Assembly: GCF_004365965.1 (NCBI RefSeq)
Contig: NZ_SOEB01000002.1
Span: 62,001 to 126,000 of the forward strand
Direction: 5' to 3'
From: Rhodovulum visakhapatnamense
Lineage (GTDB): Bacteria > Pseudomonadota > Alphaproteobacteria > Rhodobacterales > Rhodobacteraceae
Length of the DNA: 64,000 bases
Below are positions 53,529-62,918 of this stretch, one piece after another. The stretch's first letter is position 1. The number at the start of each line of letters is the position of its first letter. The notes below the pieces were generated by a model. That model was not told the origin of the DNA. It saw nothing but the letters and a program-made list of their open reading frames with translations, and ran no database searches. Both the position numbers and the translations under genes were made by a program.

Positions 53529-56500
53529 CCGATCCAGCCCGCCGTGCCATCGCCCATGCCGCGCTGTCCGGCCCCTTCGCCCCGGCGCGGTTCCTTTATG
53601 CCGCGACCGATGCCGCCAGCCGCGCCGAGGCGCTGGGCCAGCTCGCGCCCCTTTGCCACGAGGTGGTTCGCGACGGGGACATCCTCTGGACCATGCACAC
53701 CGCCGAGCGCGCCCAGACCCTGAAGGCGCTGGTCCGCCAGCCCGATCTGCTGGCGCGGCTCTGGCGCAAGCGCCCGCCCCTGAAGGACGACGCCTTCGGC
53801 CACGCGCTGAAAGCCTGCCTGACCGGGACAGGGCCGCTCGACGCCGACGCGCTGTGCCCCGAGGGCGACGACCGCCAGCCCCGGCTGCGCGCCGCAATCA
53901 GCGCGGCGATCCTGGCTCAGGCGCTGGTCCCGGCCGACCGCCGCGCCGAGGTCCGCGCCTTCGAGATGGGGCTTTATCGCCGCTCGCTCGAGCTGGCCGA
54001 GGCGGCGCGGCGCAAGCTGGTGCTGCCGCGCGCGCTGTCCGGGCGCACCGACGAACGGACAGCGGCGCTGGCCTTCATGACCGGGGCCGCGGCGCCCGCC
54101 CCGGCCGAAACGCTGGCGGGCGATCCGGGGCGGCTCGCGCGGGTGATGCTGATCACCGGCTCGCCCGGCATGGGCAAATCGGCCTTTCTGGCCGATCTGA
54201 GGCCCCGGCTTGACGGGCTGGTGCCGCCGCGCTGGGTCATAAGCTTCGATTTCGACAAGACGACGCTGGCCCATGGGGGGCCGGTCGCCTGGACCGAGGA
54301 GGTCACCCGCCAGATCGGCATGCAGGCGCCCGATCTGGCCGGGCCGCTGTCGGCCGCCCGCGGCAATCGCGCGCTGGAACGCCAGTCGATGACCGGCGAG
54401 GCCACCATCAGCGCGGCCGACCTGCTGCTGGAAGATACCCGCGCGATCCTGACCGAGGCCGGGCCCCGGCCCTTCGCCGTGGTGCTGGATACCATCGAGG
54501 AAATCACCGCGCAGGACATGCGCGACGCCTTTGCCGAAAGCCCGACCTTCACGCTGTTCTACCGGCTGCTGGCCTGGCTCGACCGGCTGGCGTCGCTGGC
54601 CGGCGAAGGCCCGGGCGCGGTCACCGCCATCGCCTCGGGGCGCACCGCGCCGCCGGTCGACGATCGCCTGCGCGCGCTCTGGTTCGACGCCTGGCTGGAT
54701 CTGGCCGCGCTTGCGGCCGAAGACGCGCGGGAGCTTCTGGCGCTGCGCTGCCCCGAACTGCCCGAACCGGCCCGGGCGGCACTGGTCGCGGCGGTGGGCG
54801 GGCATCCGCTGCACCTGCTGCTGACCGGGCGCCATCTGGACGGGCTTGCCGCGAAGGACCGCGCCCGTGTGATCGACGATCTCGGCCGCGAGGGTCTGGC
54901 CGGGATGCCTGCCGAAACCGTCCTGCGGACGCTGTACAGCCGGTTTCTCGACCGGCTCAGGGTGCGTGGCCTGCCCGAGGGGCTGGACCGCGACGCGATC
55001 AAGGCGCTGGCCCATCCGGGGCTCTTGCTGCGCGAGGTGACCGAACCGCTGCTGGCCGAGGTGATCGCGCCCGCGGTCGGGGTCGACCTGAGCCCGCCGG
55101 GCCATGCCGCCGCCGCCTTCAGGGCGCTGGGCGAACAGGTCTGGCTGGTCAGCACCGAACCGGGCGGCACCCGCATCCGCCACCGCCGCGACGTGCGCCG
55201 GGTGATGCTGCCGATGATGCTGAGCCGGCCCGAGCCCTCCCATCTGCGGGTGCTGGACGCGGCCATCGCCCGGCATCAGGCCGACGGCCTGCCCGACGAG
55301 GCCGCCTATCTGCAGGCGCTGAAGGGCGATACCGACTGGCTGCGCGCCCATCCCGAGCGCGCGGGCGCGGTGCTGTCGCTGGCGGGCGAGGATCTTGAGG
55401 TGATGCGCCTGTCCGTCCGCGCCCTGCTGAAGCATTTCGCGCCTCAGGCCGGGGCCCTGTCGCGCGCCGAGATCGACGCGCTGCCGCCAGATCTGGCCCG
55501 CGAGGCCCGCGAGGCGGAGGATCTGCGCAGCATGCGCCAGACCGGCGCCCGCGCCATGCCCCCGCCCCGCGCGTCCGCGCCGCCGGACCTGCACGAGGCG
55601 TCCGAATTCGTGGTGGTCAACCGGCGCCGCGATATTCGGCACCCGCCGATGCAGAACCTCTTCCCGCCCGAAGACGCGGCGGCCGCAGCAGATCCCCTGC
55701 CCCGCCTGGCCGACTGGATCGACCCCGATAGCGATGGCGGCGCGGTGCTGAATGACCGCCGCCTGCAGGATGCGATGGAACTGGCCTTCGACGAGGCCGA
55801 TTTCGAACAGGTCTCGGCGATGGGCTGGGACGCGCTGGCGCGGGTCGGGCAATGGCCCGACCTGACCCGGCCGCTGCCGGTCGAGACGCCCTGGCAGGAT
55901 CACTGGCTCTGGCGATTGACCCTGACCGGGATGATCGTGCCCCCGCCCTCCGGCTGGCGCGAGATCGGGCCGTTCGGCCTGATCGCCTCTGGCGAGGTGG
56001 ATGCCAAGCTGATCGCGGCCGAGGGCGTGGATCTTGGCGCAGCGTTCTACGATTTCGACGCGCTTTGCCAGGATCGCCCGCATGGCCTGCCCGAAGTCGA
56101 GACATCTCCGATGCTGCAATCGCCCTCCGGGCTGCGGCTGGTGCGGGTTCTGACCGGCGCGACGCTGGGGCGCGCCGTGCTGCGGGCTGCGACGCGGACC
56201 GACAAGAGCTTTCTCGCGGTGCCCGCGCATCTGCCGCTTCTGGCACGCGATCTGCTGGACTGGCTCGCCCGGTCCAGCGACGTCCCGCGGCTTGTCAGCG
56301 GGCTGGTCGAGGGCCATCCCGGCAAGCCCGATTTCGCGGCTTTGGCCGAGGCGCTGGCCGCCGATCCCGGCCGGGTCGAGAGCGAGGCCGAGCGCATCTT
56401 CGCGGGCGCGGCCTTCGCGCCCGGCGATACCGAGATCCGGGCGCTGGTCCGGCTGGACGGGCCTGTCCCTGCCCCTGTGCTGCGCCTGATCGCACGCGGC

Positions 56501-56836
56501 CAGACGCCCGAGTTGCATCGCGCCGTTGCCGCCGCGCTGTTGAACCGTCTGCCCCGCGCCCGTGCCGCCGCCTGTTTCGAGCCGGTGGCCGCGGCCGCCC
56601 CGGTCTGGCCAAAGCGGGCCGCGCGGTCTCTGGAAGAACTGGTCGCGCCCCGCACCAGCGAATTCGACCGCCACGACCGCGCGCTTGAACTGATCCGCTA
56701 TGCCGATATTTGCGGGCTGCTGCCGCGGCTGGTCACCGAGATGGCCGCGCGCGGCCCGGCGCCCCAGCTGAAGGCCCTGAAGGCGCTTTTCGACGAGATG
56801 GACCGCCGCTGGACCTGGCCCGGCGAGACCGGCTGA
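53525..56836 (+). CDS. STAND-like P-loop NTPase
   Basis: A 1103-residue protein. A helical N-terminal region (1-~200, with YAATDAASRAEALGQLAPL) precedes the NTPase, with Walker A TGSPGMGKSAF (Gly212-Ser219) and Walker B FAVVLDTIEEI (Asp322). The rest (about 450-1103) is helical, as in the sensor or repeat part of STAND proteins. It is probably the switch of the operon, assembling on a trigger and activating the linked proteases; this is inferred from architecture. Confidence 0.8.
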   Translation: MTDPARRAIAHAALSGPFAPARFLYAATDAASRAEALGQLAPLCHEVVRDGDILWTMHTAERAQTLKALVRQPDLLARLWRKRPPLKDDAFGHALKACLTGTGPLDADALCPEGDDRQPRLRAAISAAILAQALVPADRRAEVRAFEMGLYRRSLELAEAARRKLVLPRALSGRTDERTAALAFMTGAAAPAPAETLAGDPGRLARVMLITGSPGMGKSAFLADLRPRLDGLVPPRWVISFDFDKTTLAHGGPVAWTEEVTRQIGMQAPDLAGPLSAARGNRALERQSMTGEATISAADLLLEDTRAILTEAGPRPFAVVLDTIEEITAQDMRDAFAESPTFTLFYRLLAWLDRLASLAGEGPGAVTAIASGRTAPPVDDRLRALWFDAWLDLAALAAEDARELLALRCPELPEPARAALVAAVGGHPLHLLLTGRHLDGLAAKDRARVIDDLGREGLAGMPAETVLRTLYSRFLDRLRVRGLPEGLDRDAIKALAHPGLLLREVTEPLLAEVIAPAVGVDLSPPGHAAAAFRALGEQVWLVSTEPGGTRIRHRRDVRRVMLPMMLSRPEPSHLRVLDAAIARHQADGLPDEAAYLQALKGDTDWLRAHPERAGAVLSLAGEDLEVMRLSVRALLKHFAPQAGALSRAEIDALPPDLAREAREAEDLRSMRQTGARAMPPPRASAPPDLHEASEFVVVNRRRDIRHPPMQNLFPPEDAAAAADPLPRLADWIDPDSDGGAVLNDRRLQDAMELAFDEADFEQVSAMGWDALARVGQWPDLTRPLPVETPWQDHWLWRLTLTGMIVPPPSGWREIGPFGLIASGEVDAKLIAAEGVDLGAAFYDFDALCQDRPHGLPEVETSPMLQSPSGLRLVRVLTGATLGRAVLRAATRTDKSFLAVPAHLPLLARDLLDWLARSSDVPRLVSGLVEGHPGKPDFAALAEALAADPGRVESEAERIFAGAAFAPGDTEIRALVRLDGPVPAPVLRLIARGQTPELHRAVAAALLNRLPRARAAACFEPVAAAAPVWPKRAARSLEELVAPRTSEFDRHDRALELIRYADICGLLPRLVTEMAARGPAPQLKALKALFDEMDRRWTWPGETG

Positions 56837-56840
56837 GGGA

Positions 56841-57506
56841 TCATGCCTCGAGCGGTTCGATCAGTTCGGGGCCGTCAGTGCGGTTCGAATTCACCGCCGT
56901 CCCGACCCGATGCAAAGACAGCACCCCATCGTCTGCCGGACGCATCAGCGCCGCCGCGCCATGCCCCGCCTCGCCCAGCCAGAGCGGCCAGTCGTCGGGG
57001 TCGAGGATCACCGGCATCCGGTGATGGACCGGTTGCATCGCCCGGTTGGCCTCGGTGGTGACGATGGCGCAGGTCGTGAGGCTGTGGCCGTCGCGCTCCC
57101 AGTCCTGCCAGATCGCGGCGAAGGCCAGGGGCGCGCCGTCGCTGCGCGCGATGTACCAGGGCAGCCGGGCGTCCTGCGGCCCTTTCTGCCATTCATAGAA
57201 GCCCGCAGCCGGGATCAGACAGCGCCGCTGGCGCGCGGCGGCGGCGAAGGCGGGCTTCTGCGCCACGGAATCGGCGCGGGCATTGATCAGAAGCGGCCCG
57301 TCGGTCGGCGTCTTGTACCAATGCGGCAGGAACCCCCAGCGCATCGGGCGCAGCCGCCGAAGCCCCTCGGCCGAGGTCACGGCGGCCACCGTGTCGGTGG
57401 GGCAGATGTTGTAATCGGGGCCGCCGGAAAGATCGTTGCCGGGCACCGCCCCGAAAAGCTCGGCCATCGCCTCTGTCGGCATCGTGATCGCGAAGCGTCC
57501 GCACAT
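56841..57506 (-). CDS. SRAP-domain protein (YedK/HMCES family)
   Basis: A 221-residue protein that shields abasic sites in single-stranded DNA by a covalent thiazolidine link through Cys2. The catalytic set is visible: Cys2 after Met removal, Asn75 in INARAD, Glu105 in GFYEW and His161/162 in VHHRMPVIL. It converges with the STAND-like gene with only 4 bases between stops. Its neighbours on the other side are metabolic genes. Confidence 0.95.
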   Translation of the reverse strand: MCGRFAITMPTEAMAELFGAVPGNDLSGGPDYNICPTDTVAAVTSAEGLRRLRPMRWGFLPHWYKTPTDGPLLINARADSVAQKPAFAAAARQRRCLIPAAGFYEWQKGPQDARLPWYIARSDGAPLAFAAIWQDWERDGHSLTTCAIVTTEANRAMQPVHHRMPVILDPDDWPLWLGEAGHGAAALMRPADDGVLSLHRVGTAVNSNRTDGPELIEPLEA

Positions 57507-57655
57507 GCGCCATGGAAGCCGCGCCGCGCGCGGGCTGTCAACAGCCGCGCGCCCGGCGCAACCCAGCCGACCGCGTCGGCGCGCCCCCTTGCCCTTGCAG
57601 GGAGCGGGGGGCTAGATGGGCGCAACAGAAATTTCCTGTCCCAAAAGGCATTCCC

Positions 57656-58627
57656 ATGACCAAGAACCCCCCTGTCGATTTCAACGACCGGATGCTGTCC
57701 CTCGGGCTGGCTCGGGTCTCCGAAGCGGCGGCCATGGCCTCGGCCAAGCTGATCGGCCACGGCGACGAGAAGGCGGCCGACCAGGCGGCGGTGGATGCAA
57801 TGCGTCGGCGGCTGAACGAACTCGACATCAAGGGCGTCGTGGTCATCGGCGAGGGCGAGCGCGACGAGGCGCCGATGCTGTTCATCGGCGAAGAGGTCGG
57901 CACCGGCGACGGCCCGGCGGTCGACATCGCGCTCGACCCGCTGGAGGGCACCACGCTGACCGCCAAGGACATGCCGAACGCGCTGGCGGTGATCGCCATG
58001 GGTCCGCGCGGCACCATGCTGCACGCCCCCGACGTCTACATGGAAAAGCTGGCCATCGGGCCGGGCTATCCCGAGGATCTGGTCACGCTCGACATGTCGC
58101 CCTCGGAACGGGTCAGGGTTCTGGCCGAGGCCAAGGGCGGCGGCGCCGACGACATCACCGTCTGCATCCTCGAACGCCCCCGGCATGAGGACCTGATCGC
58201 CGAGGTCCGCGCGACCGGCGCCGCGATCCGGCTGATCACCGATGGCGACGTCGCGGGCATCATGCATTGCGCCGATCGCGGCCGCACCGGCATCGACATG
58301 TATATGGGCTCGGGCGGCGCCCCCGAGGGCGTTCTGGCCGCCGCCGCGCTGAAATGCATGGGCGGGCAGATGTGGGGCAAGCTCCTGTTCCGCAACGACG
58401 ACGAGCGCGGCCGGGCGGCCAAGGCCGGGATCACCGATCTGGACCGGGTCTATGCCCGCGACGACCTGGTGCAGGCCGATGTGATCTTCGCCGCGACCGG
58501 CGTCACCGACGGGTCGCTTCTGCCGGGGATCAAGCGCGAGGTAGGGTATCTGACCTCCGAAACCCTGCTGATGCGGTCGAAGACCGGGTCGGTGCGGCGG
58601 ATGTTCTACCGCAACCCCACCAAGTAA
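57656..58627 (+). CDS. glpX: Class II fructose-1,6-bisphosphatase
   Basis: A 323-residue phosphatase for gluconeogenesis, and possibly the Calvin cycle since RuBisCO is encoded in this window. VVIGEGERDEAPMLFIGE and IALDPLEGTTL are the metal-binding motifs of the GlpX class. GSGGAPEGVLAAAALKCMGG is also typical. In other Rhodobacteraceae it precedes recJ, as here with a 3-base gap. Confidence 0.96.
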   Translation: MTKNPPVDFNDRMLSLGLARVSEAAAMASAKLIGHGDEKAADQAAVDAMRRRLNELDIKGVVVIGEGERDEAPMLFIGEEVGTGDGPAVDIALDPLEGTTLTAKDMPNALAVIAMGPRGTMLHAPDVYMEKLAIGPGYPEDLVTLDMSPSERVRVLAEAKGGGADDITVCILERPRHEDLIAEVRATGAAIRLITDGDVAGIMHCADRGRTGIDMYMGSGGAPEGVLAAAALKCMGGQMWGKLLFRNDDERGRAAKAGITDLDRVYARDDLVQADVIFAATGVTDGSLLPGIKREVGYLTSETLLMRSKTGSVRRMFYRNPTK

Positions 58628-58630
58628 GGC

Positions 58631-60379
58631 ATGACGCGCGCGTATCTCGGGGTCGAGACATCGGCCACCGGGCGGCGCTGGGTCGGCCCGTCGGAGGAAG
58701 AGGCGCGCCAGGCCGAGGCTCTGGCGCAGACCGCCCTGCTGTCGCCCGCCGTCGCGGCCGTGCTGGCCCGGCGCGGGGTGGCGCCCGAGGCGGTGCCCGC
58801 CTTTCTGGACCCGACCCTCAAGGACCTGCTGCCCGACCCTCTGTCGCTGCGCGACATGGGCCGGGCCGCCGAACGGCTGCTGGAGGCGCTGATCGGGCGC
58901 CAGCGGATCGCGGTCTTTGCCGATTACGACGTCGATGGCGGCGCCTCGGCGGCGCTGCTGCTGACCTGGCTGCGCGCCATGGGCCACGGCGCCACGCTGT
59001 ATATCCCCGACCGCATCGACGAGGGCTATGGCCCCAACGTGCCCGCGATGCAGGCCCTGGCGCGCGATCACGATCTGATCGTCTGCGTCGATTGCGGCAC
59101 GCTCAGCCACGAGCCCATCGCCGCGGCCGGTGGCACCGATGTCGTGGTGCTGGATCACCACCTCGGCGCCGAGACCCTGCCCCCCGCCCTGGCCGTGGTC
59201 AACCCCAACCGGCAGGACGAGGATGGCAGCCTTGGCCATCTCTGCGCCGCGGGCGTGGTCTTCCTGCTGCTGGTCGAGGTGAACCGGCAGATGCGCGAGC
59301 GCGGGCTGCGCGGCCCCGACCTGCTGCAATCGCTGGATCTTGTGGCACTGGCCACCGTGGCCGACGTCGCGCCGCTGACCGGCGTCAACCGCGCGCTGGT
59401 GCGCCAGGGGTTGAAGATCATGGCCCGGCGCCAGCGCCCCGGTCTGGTGGCGCTGGCCGACGTGGCGCGGATGAACAGTGCCCCCACGCCCTATCATCTG
59501 GGCTTCCTGCTCGGCCCCCGGGTCAATGCGGGCGGGCGGATCGGCCAGGCCGATCTGGGCGCGCGGCTGCTGGCGACCGCCGACCCCGACGAGGCCGCGG
59601 CGCTGGCCGAACGGCTCGACCAGCTCAACACCGAGCGGCGCGAGATCGAGGCCGCGGTGCGGGCCGCAGCCCTCGACCAGGCCGAGGCGCGCGGCACCGA
59701 GGGTCCTCTGGTCTGGGCCGCGGGCGAGGGCTGGCATCCGGGCGTCGTCGGCATCGTCGCGAGCCGTCTGAAAGAGGCCACCAACCGCCCCGCCGTGGTG
59801 ATCGGTTTCGATGGCGACGAGGGCAAGGGGTCCGGACGGTCGGTTTCAGGCGTCGATCTGGGCGCTGCGATCCACCGGCTTGCCGCCGAGGGGCTGCTCG
59901 TCAAGGGTGGCGGGCACCGGATGGCGGCGGGGCTGACGGTCGCACGAGACCGGCTGGAGCCCGCCATGGTGCGGCTGGGCGAGCTTCTGGCCCGTCAGGG
60001 TGCGGGAACGATGGGACCGGCCGATCTGAGGCTCGATGCCCTGCTGATGCCGGGCGCCGCCACGGTCGAGCTGATCGACGAGATCGAGCGCGCGGGCCCC
60101 TTCGGTGCCGGGGCTCCCGCCCCCCGCTTTGCCTTTGCCGACTGCGCCATCCAGCATGTCCGCCGGGTGGGCGAGTCGCATCTTAAGATCAGCTTCGGCG
60201 ACGGGCTGGGCGCCCGCATCGGCGCCATCGCCTTCGGCGCCTTCGACGGCCCGCTCGGTCCGTTTCTCGAAGGCCATGGCGGCGCCCGGGTCCATCTGGC
60301 GGGGCGGCTCGAGGTCAATATCTGGAACGGCCGCCAGTCGGTTCAGCTTCGGCTGGAGGACGCCGCGCTGGCGGACTGA
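58631..60379 (+). CDS. recJ: Single-stranded-DNA exonuclease RecJ
   Basis: A 582-residue 5'-3' exonuclease of recombination and mismatch repair. DHH-family motifs are FADYDVDGGASAALL, CVDCGT and LDHHLG; the DHHA1 part carries VVGIVASRLKEATNRP and GGGHRMAAGLT. The C-terminal OB fold is present. Length and motifs are normal. Confidence 0.97.
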   Translation: MTRAYLGVETSATGRRWVGPSEEEARQAEALAQTALLSPAVAAVLARRGVAPEAVPAFLDPTLKDLLPDPLSLRDMGRAAERLLEALIGRQRIAVFADYDVDGGASAALLLTWLRAMGHGATLYIPDRIDEGYGPNVPAMQALARDHDLIVCVDCGTLSHEPIAAAGGTDVVVLDHHLGAETLPPALAVVNPNRQDEDGSLGHLCAAGVVFLLLVEVNRQMRERGLRGPDLLQSLDLVALATVADVAPLTGVNRALVRQGLKIMARRQRPGLVALADVARMNSAPTPYHLGFLLGPRVNAGGRIGQADLGARLLATADPDEAAALAERLDQLNTERREIEAAVRAAALDQAEARGTEGPLVWAAGEGWHPGVVGIVASRLKEATNRPAVVIGFDGDEGKGSGRSVSGVDLGAAIHRLAAEGLLVKGGGHRMAAGLTVARDRLEPAMVRLGELLARQGAGTMGPADLRLDALLMPGAATVELIDEIERAGPFGAGAPAPRFAFADCAIQHVRRVGESHLKISFGDGLGARIGAIAFGAFDGPLGPFLEGHGGARVHLAGRLEVNIWNGRQSVQLRLEDAALAD

Positions 60380-60430
60380 GATCCACGCCGCGGCACATGA
60401 AAAATCTGTGTCACGGGTCGAAAAAACCTC

Positions 60431-60459
60431 TTGCGCCCCCCCGAGGATTTGCCTACTTA
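60431..60459 (+). promoter_or_regulatory. Promoter candidate for tRNA-Glu
   Basis: TTGCGC at 60431-60436, a 17-base spacer and TACTTA at 60454-60459 lie 19 bases before the mature tRNA 5' end. Confidence 0.5.
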
Positions 60460-60478
60460 CCGCGCCACGCACAACGCT

Positions 60479-60553
60479 GGCCCGTTCGTCTATCGGTTAG
60501 GACGCCAGGTTTTCAACCTGGAAAGAGGGGTTCGATTCCCCTACGGGCTGCCA
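60479..60553 (+). tRNA. tRNA-Glu (anticodon UUC)
   Basis: The sequence folds as a full cloverleaf. Acceptor arms GGCCCGT/ACGGGCT, anticodon loop TTTTCAA with TTC between CCAGG and CCTGG, T-arm with GGTTCGATTCC, and an encoded CCA end. The identity is Glu. An integrase remnant ends 20 bases downstream, so its 3' end is a probable phage attachment site. Confidence 0.97.
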
Positions 60554-60573
60554 GTTTGTGCGTTAAGTCATTG

Positions 60574-61242
60574 TTATTCATTGGCTTTTCCCTCCTTCCC
60601 GTCCGACTCTTCCGACAGGTTGGACATTTTCACCGCCCTCAGCTTCGCAGATCCGCTGTCCGCAAGACGCGCCCGGTTGGCCCTCTTGGTGTAGACTGCC
60701 GCTTGGGTCGTATCGGTGTGGGCAAGGTAGGAAGCGATCTCCCATTCACTTGCCCCGGCATCCGCAAGCCGAGTGGCCCCGGCCTTGCGCAAGCCATGCA
60801 GCGAGCCCGGCACATTGGCTTCGACGCACCTGTCCCGAAACCAGTTGCCCAGCGACGCGACGGCATAGGGCTTGGCGCTGTTGTCCTGCGTCACAAACAG
60901 CATCCTTTGCTTGGGGACATGGCGCAGTTCCTCGGCCAGCTCCGAGAGAATCGGCAGATCGGCCGCCACGGAGGTCTTGTGCCGACGATAGTCGATCCGA
61001 CCCTCTTTCTTGATGTGCTGGCGGCCGACGCAGGCGAGGTCCTGCCGCGCCATGCCCGTATTGAGCGCCAGCAACATGACAAGGCGTGCCTTGGTTCCCG
61101 GCCCGTGCCGTTTGAGGAAGCGGTCCACCTCCTCTTCCGTCCAGGTGTGCAACCCGTCCGGGTTCGTCTTCATCCGCTCCGCATACCGCGCCGGATTCGA
61201 GCCGGTATGGCCGAACTTCTTGGCCGCGAAGTTGAAGAGCAT
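60574..61242 (-). pseudogene. Truncated tyrosine recombinase (phage integrase), catalytic half only
   Basis: The 222-residue frame holds a complete catalytic domain: Arg in LNTGMARQDL, Lys in RRHKTS, HxxR in SLHGLRKAG, His in LAHTDTTQ and Tyr in AAVYTK. It starts in the middle of the core-binding domain (LFNFAAKKFGHTGSNPA), and the frame upstream shows nothing like the missing N-terminal 100-plus residues. So it is a 5'-truncated remnant, lying next to tRNA-Glu in the usual attL position. Confidence 0.85.
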
Positions 61243-61428
61243 GGGCAAGGAAGCCTCAATCCGCCAAACGCTCGTGCCAGCGAGGCCGCCCTTGTGGCGG
61301 CGCTGCTGACCGCCACCCCAGACGAGCGGGCGCGCTGGCCGGACTTCAGCCGCCAGACTCATCAGAGGCACGGCCCTGCGCGCGACGGACGGAAGGATAG
61401 GACAGGGACGAGCGATCCTTTTCGGCAA

Positions 61429-61740
61429 GTGCGCGACGCCTACAACGGCTCCGAAGCCGTGATCTCGAACCTGAGCGGACTGGTGACCGCCTTGCGGCTC
61501 GCGGCTGAGGGTCTGCCCGGGTCGACCGGCGGCGCGCCGGAGTGGGACGCCTTCCATGCGATCCTTCGCTCGGCAGAGCGGCGCGCGGAGCACCTGACCG
61601 AGGTCCGCGGGAAAGAATGGGCCGCGCTCACCCGCTTCGGGGCGAGGTCTGAGGGCGACCGGGAGGAAGTGCTGGACCTGCTGATCGCGGCCCGTCGCGC
61701 CTCCGGCCGGTCGCTGGATTTCTGGGCTGACCTGACCTAA
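61429..61740 (+). CDS. Hypothetical helical protein in the tRNA-Glu island
   Basis: A possible 103-residue soluble protein from a GTG start (VRDAYNGSEAVISNLSGLVT, later WDAFHAILRSAERRAEHL). It is all-helical by appearance, with no known domain. The frame stays open upstream, so the start is uncertain. It may be a remnant of the integrated element. Confidence 0.4.
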   Translation: MRDAYNGSEAVISNLSGLVTALRLAAEGLPGSTGGAPEWDAFHAILRSAERRAEHLTEVRGKEWAALTRFGARSEGDREEVLDLLIAARRASGRSLDFWADLT

Positions 61741-61986
61741 GGGCTGCCGGTGGCCTGCGTCCGCACGCTGGCGGCGCCGGCGGCGATGCTGGCGCCCGAA
61801 GGCAGCAAGTCGGTCGGCGGCTGACTGCGGCGCGACGGAAGGCTCCCCCGACCCCGGGGGGGCTTTGTCCGAGGGGGGAAATCGGGCCTTCGCGCTGACG
61901 CACTCCACCCCCTGCCGCGCGAATTTTCATTTTCCATTTTCCCTGATCCTGGCAGGCTACCAGCGTTGGAATTTAGGGGATGGTCC

Positions 61987-62202
61987 ATGCGAGTTTTCCT
62001 GCTGCTGGCTTCGGTCCTTCCGCTCGTGGCCTGCCAACCCGCGACAACCAAGGAAGGTTGCCCGATCTACCTTTCCGAGTTGGGGCGCGCTGCCACGGAG
62101 GCATGCGTCGCTGCCTACTACGAAGAAAGAGCAAGGTCGGCCGGCGGAAACGTCACGCAGTGCAGACCAGTTGGAAACAGCATGTCCTGCGTGACCTACT
62201 GA
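61987..62202 (+). CDS. Small Cys-rich lipoprotein
   Basis: A 71-residue protein with a lipoprotein signal peptide (MRVFLLLASVLPLVACQP). The mature part has four more Cys residues (EGCPI, EACVA, TQCRPV and SMSCVTY), enough for two disulfides. An AGGGGATGG site precedes the ATG. Base composition around it is lower in GC than the surroundings, which fits foreign origin inside the tRNA-Glu island. No family is recognised. Confidence 0.6.
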   Translation: MRVFLLLASVLPLVACQPATTKEGCPIYLSELGRAATEACVAAYYEERARSAGGNVTQCRPVGNSMSCVTY

Positions 62203-62311
62203 GCGCACAAGTGCATGCCGCGCCTTATGGCCCTACCCCCCATAAATAAGCACTTCAGCGCCTTACGGACCGATGGCGGAATATACCACCGCGTCCGCCA
62301 CGCAGTGCGCG

Positions 62312-62338
62312 AGAGCCGCGAACCGGGCTTGCGGCTCT
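62312..62338. terminator. Hairpin between the island and dctQ
   Basis: AGAGCCGC and GCGGCTCT pair across an 11-base loop, followed by TCC on the plus strand. It lies between the small lipoprotein gene and the convergent dctQ stop. Confidence 0.45.
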
Positions 62339-62411
62339 TCCCCGGGACCCGGCAATGAAAGGCCGCGCCGCCGACGGGGTCCGATCTGCGATGGTCGCGA
62401 GGCGGCCTCCG

Positions 62412-62903
62412 TTATCCGGCCTGATCCGGGGAATCGCCCCAAAGCGCGTCGATCAGGTCGAACAGGAACTGCAGGGCCAGCGTCCCGAACCCGAGCGGCA
62501 AAAGCGCGTAGGGCAACACCATCGGCGTGCCGAAACCGGACGAGACCCGTTCGCCATAGTCCCAGGCCTGCTCTGCCATCAGCGCGCCGCGCCAGGTCAG
62601 GATGCCCGCGAAGGCGATACCGGTCAGCGCGACAACGGCGCGTGCGGCGCGGCGGATCAGGGGCGCGGCATTCTCGACGAAGAAGGTGATGCGGATATGG
62701 CCGTCGGTGCGCTGGACATCGGCCGCGACCATGACCGCGACATAGATCAGCAGGAAGGTGTTGACCTCCAGCGACCAGGAGGTGGGCGCCGCGAAGGCGT
62801 AACGCTGGATCGCGTCATAGCAGATCGTCACCACGATGAAGACCAGCACCAGCTGGCCCACGATCCGGGTGCCCTGAACCATGCGGGTGAAGACCTGTCT
62901 CAC
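62412..62903 (-). CDS. dctQ: TRAP transporter small permease (DctQ)
   Basis: A 163-residue four-helix protein of the DctQ family. SLEVNTFLLIYVAVMVAADVQR and the following DGHIRI are the conserved family region. The start is a GTG behind GGGGAGGGG. It lies 15 bases after the binding-protein gene. A large permease gene (dctM) should follow, but downstream lies the tRNA-Glu island instead. Confidence 0.92.
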   Translation of the reverse strand: MRQVFTRMVQGTRIVGQLVLVFIVVTICYDAIQRYAFAAPTSWSLEVNTFLLIYVAVMVAADVQRTDGHIRITFFVENAAPLIRRAARAVVALTGIAFAGILTWRGALMAEQAWDYGERVSSGFGTPMVLPYALLPLGFGTLALQFLFDLIDALWGDSPDQAG

Positions 62904-62918
62904 GGCGCCCCTCCCCGG

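Noticed and set aside
53186-56674. An 1162-residue open frame antisense to the STAND-like NTPase
   Set aside because: It is Gly/Arg/Gln-rich without motifs and lies opposite a gene with clear Walker motifs.
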